Source: Bacteroidales bacterium (GTDB lineage: Bacteria > Bacteroidota > Bacteroidia > Bacteroidales > UBA6680). From it: a stretch of 32,560 bases of DNA. The notes beneath the pieces were generated by a model. It ran no database searches, was not told the origin of the DNA, and was given only the letters and a program-made list of their open reading frames with translations. The DNA lies in NCBI GenBank assembly GCA_025210735.1, contig JAOARD010000031.1, positions 1 through 32,560 of the forward strand, in the 5' to 3' direction. Position numbers and translations under genes: made by a program. Each line of letters opens with the position of its first letter. Positions within the stretch are counted from its first letter, which is position 1. This document shows positions 24,384-32,142 of the stretch, in pieces.

Positions 24384-26798
24384 ATGAAGCTAAAACCAAT
24401 TTTTAGTAAAAAAAAAGTAGTAATAACTTTTGTAACAATCGTTTCTGTTTTAACTATAAATGCAAATACGTTAAATGATAATAGCAAAATAAGCGGAACA
24501 GTAAAAGATATTCAGAATAATGAAGGAATTCCGTTTGCAAATATTCAGATTCTTAATGAACAGGACTCAAGTTTTGTAACTGGAATAGTAACAGATTTAG
24601 ATGGTAATTACAGTAACAATATAAGCAAAGGTAAATATATAATTGTTGTCTCATTCATTGGATATATGAATGAAATTAGAACAACAAACATCCAAGAGGA
24701 TATCGAAAAAATTGATTTCTTACTATCTCCAAAAGCTATAGCACTTTCCGAAGTGTCTGTGACGGCTGAAAGAAACATTGTTGAGCAAAGTATAGAAAAG
24801 ACAACAGTTAACATATCAAAAGACAAAACCGTTTCAGGAGGAACTGCAATAGATGCGCTTAGAAATATACCTTTTGTAAATATTGATATGAATGGGAAAG
24901 TATATTATCGGGGCAGTGATAAGGTAATGGTATTGATTAATGGCAACAAATCAGGACTTTCCGGCTCATTAGAACAGATATCTGCCGATCAGATTGAGAA
25001 AATTGAAGTAGTAAACAACCCTTCTGCAAAATACGAATCGGAAGGGGCTACAGGTATTATTAACATAGTTTTCAAGACTTCAAAAGCCGGGCAGAACAAA
25101 ACCAGCTTTAAGTTGAATGTGGGTTACCCTAAAACATTAGGTGGAAACATTGGCTATTCTATGGTGAAAAAGAAGACCCAATTTTTTATTAATGCAGGAA
25201 TAAACCATAAAACAAGATTTCAGACAAAAGAACATTTTCGCGACAATTATGGAAATAATAATACTTATAACTATTATCAGTACGACAGGCAAGACGGTGA
25301 TATAAATGCAGTTGTAATAAACTCAAATATAAGGCAAGCAATAAATGACAAGCATAAGATAGGTGCTTCACTCATGGGAAGTAGAAAATTTAATGGAGCA
25401 AACCGAGAAATAAATTATAAGGCGTTAAACAAATTAGGAGATATTGAAAACGAATCCTTTAAAGAGATTTCTATTGATTTAGACAATTATTCGATTGATG
25501 GAAGTCTAGACCATCGTTTTGATATTAAAAAGGGGAACTATCTTACATCTAAACTTCATTATTCTTACTTTGACCAGATAGAAAAAATGAATAACACCTT
25601 TTATCCGAATACCTTTAGTGCTATTCATGAGTTGCAAAACACGGAGTCAGAGCAAGTAAATAAAATACTTGACTTATCTTTTGATTACAAACACAGCCTA
25701 AATGATACCATGTTTTTTGAGACAGGCTACAGGCTTGAAAACCAAGACTTACTAAATGGTTTTGATTCAAAAATCTACAATAAACAAACAGAGAGCTGGG
25801 AAAACAATACTATATCGGGTAATTTCAAATATCTGCAAACAATTAACGCTTTATACCTAGTTTTTAATGCCAACATAAACAATTGGAAATTACAAGCAGG
25901 TGTAAGAGGGGAGTACACCACAACCAAACAGAGCGATGACAGGCAAGATAACTATCTCGAAATATTTCCTTCGGCAAATATCTCACGTAAGTTAAATACA
26001 AACCACACCGTTTTTATTGGGTGTAATCGCAGAATAAATCGTCCTACAATTAAAATGTTAAACCCATATTTTGGAGAATATGCAGATGCATTGAATATGC
26101 ACATAGGTAATCCTTATTTAAAACCGGAATTTGTAAATATGATTGAAGGAGGCAACCACTTTGTTTATAACAAATTTTCCGGTAAAATATCTGTTTATTA
26201 TCAACATATAAATCAAGCCATATCAAGAGTAAAATCGGCGGTTAATGATAGTGCATTAGTAGTTTCTTATACCAACCTTAAGAAAGCAACTCACACAGGA
26301 GGAGAATTATCGCTATCATACAAACCATTTAAGGTGTGGGGTGTAAGTTTTAACGGAGATGTATTTTATACAACTTTAGTAGGAAAGTACAACAACAACA
26401 TAATTGATAAAAGCAGAACAGGCTGGAATCTTAGCCTAGCAAACAACATTAAGCTCCCTTATGGTATAAACATGCAAATATTGGCTTATTACAAATCAAA
26501 AATTGCATCAGCCTTAGAGGTTTACAAAGAACGGTATTATATTGATATAGCTTTGAGTAAAAAGATTTTGAAGGATAAAGCCTTGATCAACTTCAGAATT
26601 TCTGACGTATTTAATACGAATAAATTTAGCCCATTTGTAAATGCCAGAGATGATAATGGCTATTGGTACAGCCAAACCAATACCCGAAAAATTGAAACAC
26701 GCTATTTTGTTGTCTCAATTGTTTATAATGTTGGTAAAAAGTCATCTGCAAACAAAAAGAAAAAAGGAAAATTCTTTTTAGATGATTTGGTTAAATAA
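24384..26798 (+). CDS. TonB-dependent-receptor-like outer-membrane beta-barrel protein
   Basis: This 804-aa protein has a signal peptide (about 1-28), then a carboxypeptidase-regulatory-like domain (KISGTVKDIQNNEGIPFANIQI ... SFIGYMNE, about 35-115). A plug-like region follows (IDALRNIPFVNIDMNGKVYYRGSDKVMVLINGN ... IEKIEVVNNPSAKYESEGATGIINIVFK, about 155-235), then an outer-membrane beta-barrel of the 'OMP_b-brl_3' type (RINRPTIKMLNPYFGEYADALNMHIGNPYLKPE). It is smaller than SusC-type receptors and has no SusD partner, so uptake of a metal chelate or small peptide, or an orphan role, is likelier than glycan import. It is bracketed by direct 132-134-bp repeats that could promote its loss or duplication. 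Confidence 0.92.
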   Translation: MKLKPIFSKKKVVITFVTIVSVLTINANTLNDNSKISGTVKDIQNNEGIPFANIQILNEQDSSFVTGIVTDLDGNYSNNISKGKYIIVVSFIGYMNEIRTTNIQEDIEKIDFLLSPKAIALSEVSVTAERNIVEQSIEKTTVNISKDKTVSGGTAIDALRNIPFVNIDMNGKVYYRGSDKVMVLINGNKSGLSGSLEQISADQIEKIEVVNNPSAKYESEGATGIINIVFKTSKAGQNKTSFKLNVGYPKTLGGNIGYSMVKKKTQFFINAGINHKTRFQTKEHFRDNYGNNNTYNYYQYDRQDGDINAVVINSNIRQAINDKHKIGASLMGSRKFNGANREINYKALNKLGDIENESFKEISIDLDNYSIDGSLDHRFDIKKGNYLTSKLHYSYFDQIEKMNNTFYPNTFSAIHELQNTESEQVNKILDLSFDYKHSLNDTMFFETGYRLENQDLLNGFDSKIYNKQTESWENNTISGNFKYLQTINALYLVFNANINNWKLQAGVRGEYTTTKQSDDRQDNYLEIFPSANISRKLNTNHTVFIGCNRRINRPTIKMLNPYFGEYADALNMHIGNPYLKPEFVNMIEGGNHFVYNKFSGKISVYYQHINQAISRVKSAVNDSALVVSYTNLKKATHTGGELSLSYKPFKVWGVSFNGDVFYTTLVGKYNNNIIDKSRTGWNLSLANNIKLPYGINMQILAYYKSKIASALEVYKERYYIDIALSKKILKDKALINFRISDVFNTNKFSPFVNARDDNGYWYSQTNTRKIETRYFVVSIVYNVGKKSSANKKKKGKFFLDDLVK

Positions 26799-26879
26799 TT
26801 TAGAACCGAAAGAATAAATAACATACAACATATAATTGAGTAAACAGACGTGAGCTGTAAATCTCACACTGCGCCTCTA

Positions 26880-26990
26880 ACAGCTGTACTGACCATGCCA
26901 GTAACTGGATGCCACTTATGGCCATACATGGCAACAGGTAGTCTTAATCTCTATACACATTTTGCACAGTAACTACAATGTATATACCCA
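26880..26990. repeat. Palindromic intergenic repeat, copy 2
   Basis: The near-palindrome at 26911-26932 corresponds to the perfect palindrome of copy 1 with two changes. It is flanked by ctgtactgaccatgccagta on the left and aacaggtagtct on the right. The block taactacaatgtatatacc (about 26970-26988) matches the end of copy 1. It sits directly after the TonB receptor gene. Confidence 0.85.
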
Positions 26991-27103
26991 GTTAGTGCGA
27001 GCTTTAATAACATTATCGTGTGCAGTATCAGTTTAGATATAGCTCGTACCTCGAAATACAAGATATGCTGCAACTACCTATTATATTATACTCCCCTCCA
27101 AGA

Positions 27104-27237
27104 TGGCACAAGCTTTAATAACATTTTACAATAAGTTGGTTTATCCCAAACATACTATAATAAAACTCCTTTAAATAAAGGGCTGTAAGAAATATTAATT
27201 ACATTTGCCAGTAGAATGAAACAACCATACGTATTAA
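27104..27237 (+). repeat. 134-bp promoter-bearing repeat, copy b
   Basis: Second copy of the repeat at 24157-24288, sharing tggcacaagctttaataaca, taaataaagg, aatattaattacatttgc and the final cgtattaa. It lies upstream of the RT/ncRNA locus, and its TACATTTG at 27200-27207 points toward it. A partial similarity, gcgagctttaataacatta at 26997-27015, suggests a further degraded copy. Confidence 0.85.
27200..27207 (+). promoter_or_regulatory. -7 promoter element pointing into the RT/ncRNA locus
   Basis: TACATTTG matches TAnnTTTG and is conserved with repeat copy a. It would start transcription near 27213, about 370 nt before the folded ncRNA segment. It is therefore a candidate, not necessarily the main, promoter of the locus. 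Confidence 0.45.
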
Positions 27238-27276
27238 TTTATCCAGACATTAGGGTTTACGAAAAACTCAACGCGC

Positions 27277-27340
27277 AAATAGCACGTTTGCAAGTCCTAA
27301 CACTCAAAAGCTGCCACTTCAGATTGCAAAAGAGCTATTT
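27277..27340. repeat. 17-bp inverted repeat with 30-bp spacer upstream of the RT locus
   Basis: Arms at 27277-27293 (AAATAGCACGTTTGCAA) and 27324-27340 pair at 15 of 17 positions. A second short palindrome, ATGACAT-A-ATGTCAT, lies at 27354-27368. They could be RNA structure in the leader or a recombination or regulator site. Confidence 0.6.
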
Positions 27341-27374
27341 TCACCATCACACGATGACATAATGTCATACTGAT

Positions 27375-27572
27375 TTATTTGGCACACATATTGAAATGAT
27401 TGTGATGCCTTTGATAAAGATTAAAGGGTGTATGGTTTAAGTTACGAACTTCTTTGATCATTAGCAAAACTGATGACAAGAAAGTTATGATGACTGACAA
27501 TTCTTCTGAATTTATTCCAAATAGTATAAAACCTATATGGATAATAAAGTTGTTACAAAGTTTCATAATCAT
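27375..27572 (-). CDS. Possible small membrane protein antisense to the RT leader (weak)
   Basis: A 65-codon frame with two hydrophobic stretches (NNFIIHIGFILFGI and LSVIITFLSSVLLMI) and a polar His/Asn-rich tail. It runs divergently from the RT. No family, promoter element or strong start context is visible, and AT-rich DNA yields such frames by chance. It is listed because small membrane proteins occur as effectors beside some defence genes. Confidence 0.2.
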   Translation of the reverse strand: MIMKLCNNFIIHIGFILFGINSEELSVIITFLSSVLLMIKEVRNLNHTPFNLYQRHHNHFNMCAK

Positions 27573-27581
27573 ACTGTTGTT

Positions 27582-27820
27582 CTAACTCCCTCTTAACCCT
27601 TGCGAAAGCTAGGTTATGAATGCCGCAGAAGAAATTCTGGGTTAGGTTGTTGAAGCGGAAACGCTAAGTTGCGACCTGAAGTGCCGTACTGAGATTATAT
27701 CAAAGTAATCGTGCCATGGGTTGGAGATAGAGCTTTTATGAGGTGTAATTCCTCAATGGATTGGAGGGCATGTTAATACATGGTATCAAACTGATACGTC
27801 CATAGCTCAGGCTCCCATTG
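27582..27820 (+). ncRNA. Structured non-coding RNA of a defence-associated reverse transcriptase system
   Basis: The segment is GC-richer (about 44% by hand count over 27601-27820) than the surrounding DNA and is densely folded. A stem 27592-27599/27639-27646 encloses CAGAA-GAAA-TTCTG (27626-27639). AGGTTGT (27644-27650) pairs with 27671-27677 around AGCG-GAAA-CGCT (27654-27665). GATTAT/GTAATC (27693-27698/27705-27710), TGAGG/CCTCA (27739-27743/27751-27755), CATGT/ACATG (27769-27773/27778-27782) and GTATC/GATAC (27783-27787/27793-27797) follow. CAATGG (27754-27759) pairs with CCATTG (27815-27820); some of these pairings are alternatives. It ends 11 nt before the RT start. A conserved RNA upstream of the RT is the hallmark of DRT2/DRT9-type systems. 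The ends are inferred. Confidence 0.65.
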
Positions 27821-27831
27821 AAAAAGAAATT

Positions 27832-29361
27832 ATGGTTTACAGCAAAGATTTATGGGATAGATACGTTGAAAAGGTTGAAGATAACTTCACTATAAAAAAG
27901 TACCCACACTTTGACCCTTATTTTAATTTTCCAGAGAGCAAAGATAAACTTCACGATATAGTAAAGGATATTACAGGGAAAGCAATCACTGAACATCCTT
28001 TTTTGCCTCTAGTAAAAATACTGATTAAAACCCCAAGATATCGATATCAAGAAAATGAGAAAAAATACAATCTTGAAACAAAGATTAGACCTATATCATT
28101 TGCATCTCATTTTGACAATTATATTTTCGGATTTTACTCATTTGCTCTAAATGAAATATACCAATATTATATTAGAAAAAAAGGATTTGACGATTGTGTA
28201 TTAGCATATCGTTCCGATTTGGATGGCAAGTGTAATATTCAATTCGCAAAAGAGGTGTTTGATTGCGTAAAAGGTCGAGAATCATGCACTGCAATTGCTT
28301 TAGATATTAAAGGTTATTTCGACAATATTGACCATAAGATATTAAAAGAAAAATGGTGTAAAGTAATTGGTAAAGAAAACTTACCTTCCGACCAGTATAA
28401 GATATATCGAACTCTTACGAAGTACAGTTATGTAAACAAAAATAGTATTCTTAAGCATTTTTCCATTAAACTAGACAAATTAAAAAAACAAAAAGTTTAC
28501 TGGCAATCCTTACTTGATTTAATACCTGATGATATTGCAGGGAAATCATTCAAAGATAAATTCAATCTCCTAAGACAAAGAAAACTTATTGTTACAAATA
28601 AGCCAAGGTTCAATGATGACGGCTCTATTGATTTCAAAGGTATTCCACAAGGTTCAGCTTTGAGTGCGCTTTTATCAAACGTTTATTTAATAGATTTTGA
28701 TGAACACCTTAAGAAGTTGGGAGTAAAGCTTGGCTTTACTTATAGAAGATACTGTGATGATTTAATAGTTATTTGTTCTATGGAAAAAGCAAGTGAAATT
28801 AAAGATTTTATCATCAATGAAATTTCAGATAAATATAAACTGATTATTCAGAATAAAAAAACAGAAATTATAGATTTTAAACCGAATGAAAAAGGGATAA
28901 TTAGAGGATTTAAGCGTCAATATGATATTGAAACAAGGTCATTTAAATCACTTGACAATAAGGAATGCAACTACAAAAACTTGCAATATCTTGGTTTTGA
29001 ATACAATGGTCAAAAAACATATATTAGACCAGGTAGTCTATCACGTTACTTTAGAAAAATGAAAGGGAGAATTGTAAAATCTGTAATGATGTCTTATAGT
29101 AAAAACTCTAAATCTTCTGTTATAAATAAACAACAGATTTATCATCGTTATTCTCATCTGGGTAAAAGAAATTTTCTTCAGTATGCTTATAATGCATCGA
29201 AAAAATACTATACAAATTCTGAGGGTGTAAAAAGAGAGGGATTTAATTCACCTAGTATAAAAAGGCAGATTTCTACTCATTTTAGTATCATTGAGCAAGA
29301 AATAAAAAAAACAAGTGAACAGCGAGCTAGTCAACTGGGGAAGACTAAGATTAAGCTATAG
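27832..29361 (+). CDS. Defence-associated (unknown-group) reverse transcriptase, DRT2-like
   Basis: This 509-aa stand-alone RT has RT motif A (ALDIKGYFDNIDH, Asp158), a fingers/palm block (KIRPISFASHFDNYIFGFYS, 84-103), IPQGSALSALLSNVYL (271-286), the catalytic YCDD (307-310) in TYRRYCDDLIVIC, and a C-terminal YLGFEYNGQKTYIRPGS region followed by a basic helical tail. It lacks the maturase/endonuclease of group II introns and the short length and VTG motif of retrons. YCDD plus an upstream folded RNA suggests the UG2/DRT2 class, with UG28/DRT9 or another unknown group as alternatives. These systems copy the adjacent ncRNA into DNA that triggers phage defence. Glu is mostly GAA here, whereas genes at 1-20 kb use GAG often, a sign of transfer. 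Confidence 0.93.
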   Translation: MVYSKDLWDRYVEKVEDNFTIKKYPHFDPYFNFPESKDKLHDIVKDITGKAITEHPFLPLVKILIKTPRYRYQENEKKYNLETKIRPISFASHFDNYIFGFYSFALNEIYQYYIRKKGFDDCVLAYRSDLDGKCNIQFAKEVFDCVKGRESCTAIALDIKGYFDNIDHKILKEKWCKVIGKENLPSDQYKIYRTLTKYSYVNKNSILKHFSIKLDKLKKQKVYWQSLLDLIPDDIAGKSFKDKFNLLRQRKLIVTNKPRFNDDGSIDFKGIPQGSALSALLSNVYLIDFDEHLKKLGVKLGFTYRRYCDDLIVICSMEKASEIKDFIINEISDKYKLIIQNKKTEIIDFKPNEKGIIRGFKRQYDIETRSFKSLDNKECNYKNLQYLGFEYNGQKTYIRPGSLSRYFRKMKGRIVKSVMMSYSKNSKSSVINKQQIYHRYSHLGKRNFLQYAYNASKKYYTNSEGVKREGFNSPSIKRQISTHFSIIEQEIKKTSEQRASQLGKTKIKL

Positions 29362-29384
29362 TTGTCAAGCTTGTACAGAACCAC

Positions 29385-29465
29385 TTACAACTCTATTGAC
29401 CATGCCAGTAACTGAATGCCACGTATAGCCATACGTGGCCACAGATAGTCTGTTGTTGTATGCTC
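29385..29465. repeat. Palindromic intergenic repeat, copy 3
   Basis: The near-palindrome at 29418-29439 (one change from perfect) is preceded by ctattgaccatgccagta (shared with copy 2) and followed by agatagtctgttgttg (shared with copy 1). Outer arms ACAAC (29387-29391) and GTTGT lengthen the inverted repeat. It directly follows the RT gene. The remaining gap to 29690 shows nothing gene-like. Confidence 0.85.
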
Positions 29466-29690
29466 TATATACATTTTGCACAATGCGTATCTGGTTGACT
29501 GTAGCTCTTACATTGTAGTAACATAATCAGCTTGCTAATGGTTAGAACACTAACTTTCACCTTTCAGAATAAATAACACATAACATATTGCTAAGTTATA
29601 GCTGTATTAGCATTGAATTGACATCACATATTCTGGTATAACCTTTAGCTTTGTGTCTGGTTATTACCTGATAAGGTATCATATGTTAAA

Positions 29691-30128
29691 TCACCTCTCA
29701 ATCATCTCAAACCCATCAATATCTATAGCATGAGCCGATATGAGGTCTCCGGTGATGTTAAAGTGGATTCTTATTAGTTTTTCGGCTTTATTGTTTACGC
29801 TGCCGGTGTTTTGGGCTCTCTTTAATATGTATACAACTGAGAATCCTATAGTATTGTTTCCGGATTTAGATTTAACAGCTTTATAGGTAGGGTTTACCTC
29901 ATCCGGTTCTGTAAGTATCTCTACAACCTGATATATACTCATCCCCTTCACTAGCCTATTCATATTGTCAACTATAACTGCCTCTCTTTTATCTGTGGCA
30001 ATATAGGGGTAACTTATACTTTTCTGAAAAAGTCTGATATCATCAATATTCACATGTTTCTCTTGCATATGCTTTAATGTTGCTGTTTGTAGTAAAACCA
30101 ATACCAATATTAACTGTTTTAACACCAT
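29691..30128 (-). CDS. Secreted protein, possibly BamE/SmpA-like fold
   Basis: This 145-aa product has a hydrophobic N-terminus (MVLKQLILVLVLLQTATL) that is probably a signal peptide. The central segment LVKGMSIYQVVEILTEPDEVNPTYKAV resembles the 'G-M-s-..-V..ll-G-P' helix-turn of BamE/SmpA-type proteins, followed by strands NTIGFSVVYILKR and KLIRIHFNITGDLISAHAI. No lipobox is seen. The fold assignment is tentative and the function unknown. It marks the right edge of the island. Confidence 0.65.
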   Translation of the reverse strand: MVLKQLILVLVLLQTATLKHMQEKHVNIDDIRLFQKSISYPYIATDKREAVIVDNMNRLVKGMSIYQVVEILTEPDEVNPTYKAVKSKSGNNTIGFSVVYILKRAQNTGSVNNKAEKLIRIHFNITGDLISAHAIDIDGFEMIER

Positions 30129-30269
30129 GTCTTATATATAAATATTATATGCTGCTTTTATCATCTGCATAAGTGTCAGTTCTGGTGGAGTCGGGAACTA
30201 AAGCCTTCGCCGAATGTAACAAACCAACTTCATTCAGTGCGATACGGTAGAGTAACAAAATCCGTGCTA

Positions 30270-30722
30270 TTATTTTACCTTATCCATAAACCGTAATGTA
30301 ACCTCAAGTATTTTTACCACCTTTTTGTTAACTATATTTCTTGCAACTTCTCTCTTTTTGTCGTTATACAGATAGTCGTAATCAATACCTGCCTGATATG
30401 CACTAGAACTGTGTTTTGCGGCAAGAAGTGAAAGAATAATAAAAGGCATAATCAAAGCCCACTTCAAAATACTGATAAACTTCTCTTTTCTGCTTCTTGG
30501 TATCAAATCCAGTTCACTATCTTTTATAACCGGAACACCACTTTTAAACCCTAAAAAGTTCTCATTTAACGCATAATGTCGCTGCCCGTAGCTATCAATA
30601 TCATCCAGTTTTTTTACAATATATATAACCGCATCAACATTGCAGTTGTTACACAAAAAACCATCGCACAGATAGTACATATCCTTTAATTTACGCCTTA
30701 ACTCTTTATCCTCTATCATCAA
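30270..30722 (-). CDS. Hypothetical protein with one membrane helix
   Basis: This 150-aa product has an N-terminal region with cysteines (YLCDGFLCNNCNVD, residues about 17-30) that might bind metal or form disulfides, a polar middle, and one membrane helix near 84-101 (ILKWALIMPFIILSLLAA), followed by a basic C-terminal tail. No family was recognised. It stands alone on the minus strand. Confidence 0.6.
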   Translation of the reverse strand: MMIEDKELRRKLKDMYYLCDGFLCNNCNVDAVIYIVKKLDDIDSYGQRHYALNENFLGFKSGVPVIKDSELDLIPRSRKEKFISILKWALIMPFIILSLLAAKHSSSAYQAGIDYDYLYNDKKREVARNIVNKKVVKILEVTLRFMDKVK

Positions 30723-30931
30723 AACAGTTTATTTAGTCATAACACGAAAACGCCAAATAGATAGTTTCTCCCGTTTTACTTATCAGATACACAAAATTAA
30801 CAGTGTAAATCATAAAATCTTATTGTAATACAGCTCAGGTTGGTTCATTCTCTATTATGATGTTAGTTTGTGTAACAAATATATAAGAAGTTGTTTAGAA
30901 TTAATCCTTCAGTTTTTTTATATGTAAATAC

Positions 30932-31001
30932 GAAGCCTAATTTCGTTAAATTTCATTTGAATGGAACCACCATTCGCATAAAATTTGCCTCATTATGCTT
31001 C
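30932..31001. repeat. 70-bp imperfect inverted repeat in a 504-bp gene-free region
   Basis: The outer arms GAAGCcTAAT and ATTAtGCTTC, the AAATTT pairs and the inner GAATGG (30959-30964)/CCATTC (30970-30975) form one long imperfect hairpin with a 5-nt loop, AACCA. It lies about 225 bp upstream of the gene at 31227. The rest of 30723-31226 is AT-rich and shows no gene. It could be a MITE-like relic, a small RNA or a regulatory structure. Confidence 0.6.
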
Positions 31002-31226
31002 AATTTTCATTGATAAAAAATTCAAAAAACAAATTTAAACAGCTTCTAAATTAATACCATCTTACTACATCTGATTATAATAGTAAACAGACGCCAGTTC
31101 TTACACCCTACATTTTGTTATACAACTTATTTACAGTTTTTTATAAAATTATTCTTCTAAATATTGACTTTGGTATTTATATGTCATAAATTGATTATAT
31201 ATGTTTTTTAAACTAAATTTTTAGAT

Positions 31227-31871
31227 ATGAAACAAAGAACCTTAGCACATTTTATGGTATTTGTGCAGAAGTTTATTCTAAACTGTAAAAACCCCGAAAT
31301 ACTTAATGTTTTAGCCAGATTTGGTGTAACAGAAGCTCGCATAGACGAAGGTATAACGCTCTATAACGATACACAGAAGAGTATTGATGATCAAAAGCGT
31401 GAGCATCAGGAGAAACAGGAAGCCTATGATGAGTTCTTTGCCAAAAAGGGTGAGTGTTTAGAGGAGTTTAAACTATTCAACACCTTTGGTAGATTAGCAG
31501 TAAAAGGTAATAAAGATATGCACATCAGAATAGGATTTAACCAACCAAAAGAGCTTAGTACGTTTGGCTGGATGAAACAGGCAGAGGAGAGATATAAAGC
31601 GAGTCTTACAGAACCTGACTTTATTACAAAGATGAACAGGTATAATATAACTACAGAAGATATAGAGGAGTATAAGACAAATATTGAGAATCTGATATTG
31701 TTAAGAGCAAAATATGATAGAGAAAAAGGTCAGGCAGAGAACTCTACAAATATAAAGAGGGATAAAGTAGAGGAGCTTGAGGATTATATACAAGAGCTTA
31801 AAACAATAGCAAAGTTTGCGCTTAAAGATAGCCCTCAGTTACTTGAGGAACTCGGAATAGTGGTACGTTAA
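31227..31871 (+). CDS. Coiled-coil protein of unknown function
   Basis: This 214-aa, highly charged and mainly helical protein has coiled-coil stretches at about 40-75 (EGITLYNDTQKSIDDQKREHQEKQEAYDEFFAKKGEC) and 150-195 (NLILLRAKYDREKGQAEN ... KVEELEDYIQELKTIAKFAL). There is no signal peptide or membrane helix. The pattern, two helical hairpins around a GFNQPKELSTFGWM centre, resembles uncharacterised Bacteroidota helical-bundle proteins. The function is unknown. A likely terminator lies at 32023-32048. Confidence 0.75.
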   Translation: MKQRTLAHFMVFVQKFILNCKNPEILNVLARFGVTEARIDEGITLYNDTQKSIDDQKREHQEKQEAYDEFFAKKGECLEEFKLFNTFGRLAVKGNKDMHIRIGFNQPKELSTFGWMKQAEERYKASLTEPDFITKMNRYNITTEDIEEYKTNIENLILLRAKYDREKGQAENSTNIKRDKVEELEDYIQELKTIAKFALKDSPQLLEELGIVVR

Positions 31872-32022
31872 ATACAGCAAATATTTTATTGAATCTAAAT
31901 ACTGTATTTATCTGTGTTTTAACAAACTATTTAATTATTATATTCGTTTAATAAATAAGAGAAACTAATGAGTTAAAATATCTTATCGACCATTCTGGAT
32001 ATGTTAGTGTTGAATAAGAAAC

Positions 32023-32048
32023 GAAGCCGTACTTAAAGTTGCGGCTTC
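32023..32048 (+). terminator. Terminator candidate downstream of the coiled-coil gene
   Basis: Arms GAAGCCG (32023-32029) and CGGCTTC (32042-32048) with a 12-nt loop are followed by tgctttta. It is the GC-richest hairpin in the region and lies about 150 nt after the stop at 31871. Confidence 0.6.
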
Positions 32049-32142
32049 TGCTTTTATACATAATACCATAGAATCTGTTTACAGAACAGCTACTTATAAA
32101 AACATTGTGGCTATTAATTAATGTTTAGCCTCTTATTAATAT

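Noticed and set aside
27216..27362. 48-codon frame starting a few bases after the TACATTTG element, which could be a leaderless peptide
   Set aside because: The start is not conserved in repeat copy a, the frame spans the 17-bp inverted repeat, and the peptide resembles no family known to me.
27832..29361. Group II intron or retron reverse transcriptase
   Set aside because: No maturase or HNH domain, no intron domain V-like hairpin noticed downstream, YCDD instead of the usual YADD, and too long with no retron VTG motif recognised.
22828..29439. Classical integron attC sites
   Set aside because: The palindromic repeats follow genes, but the RYYYAAC/GTTRRRY core pair was not found and no integrase is in the window.
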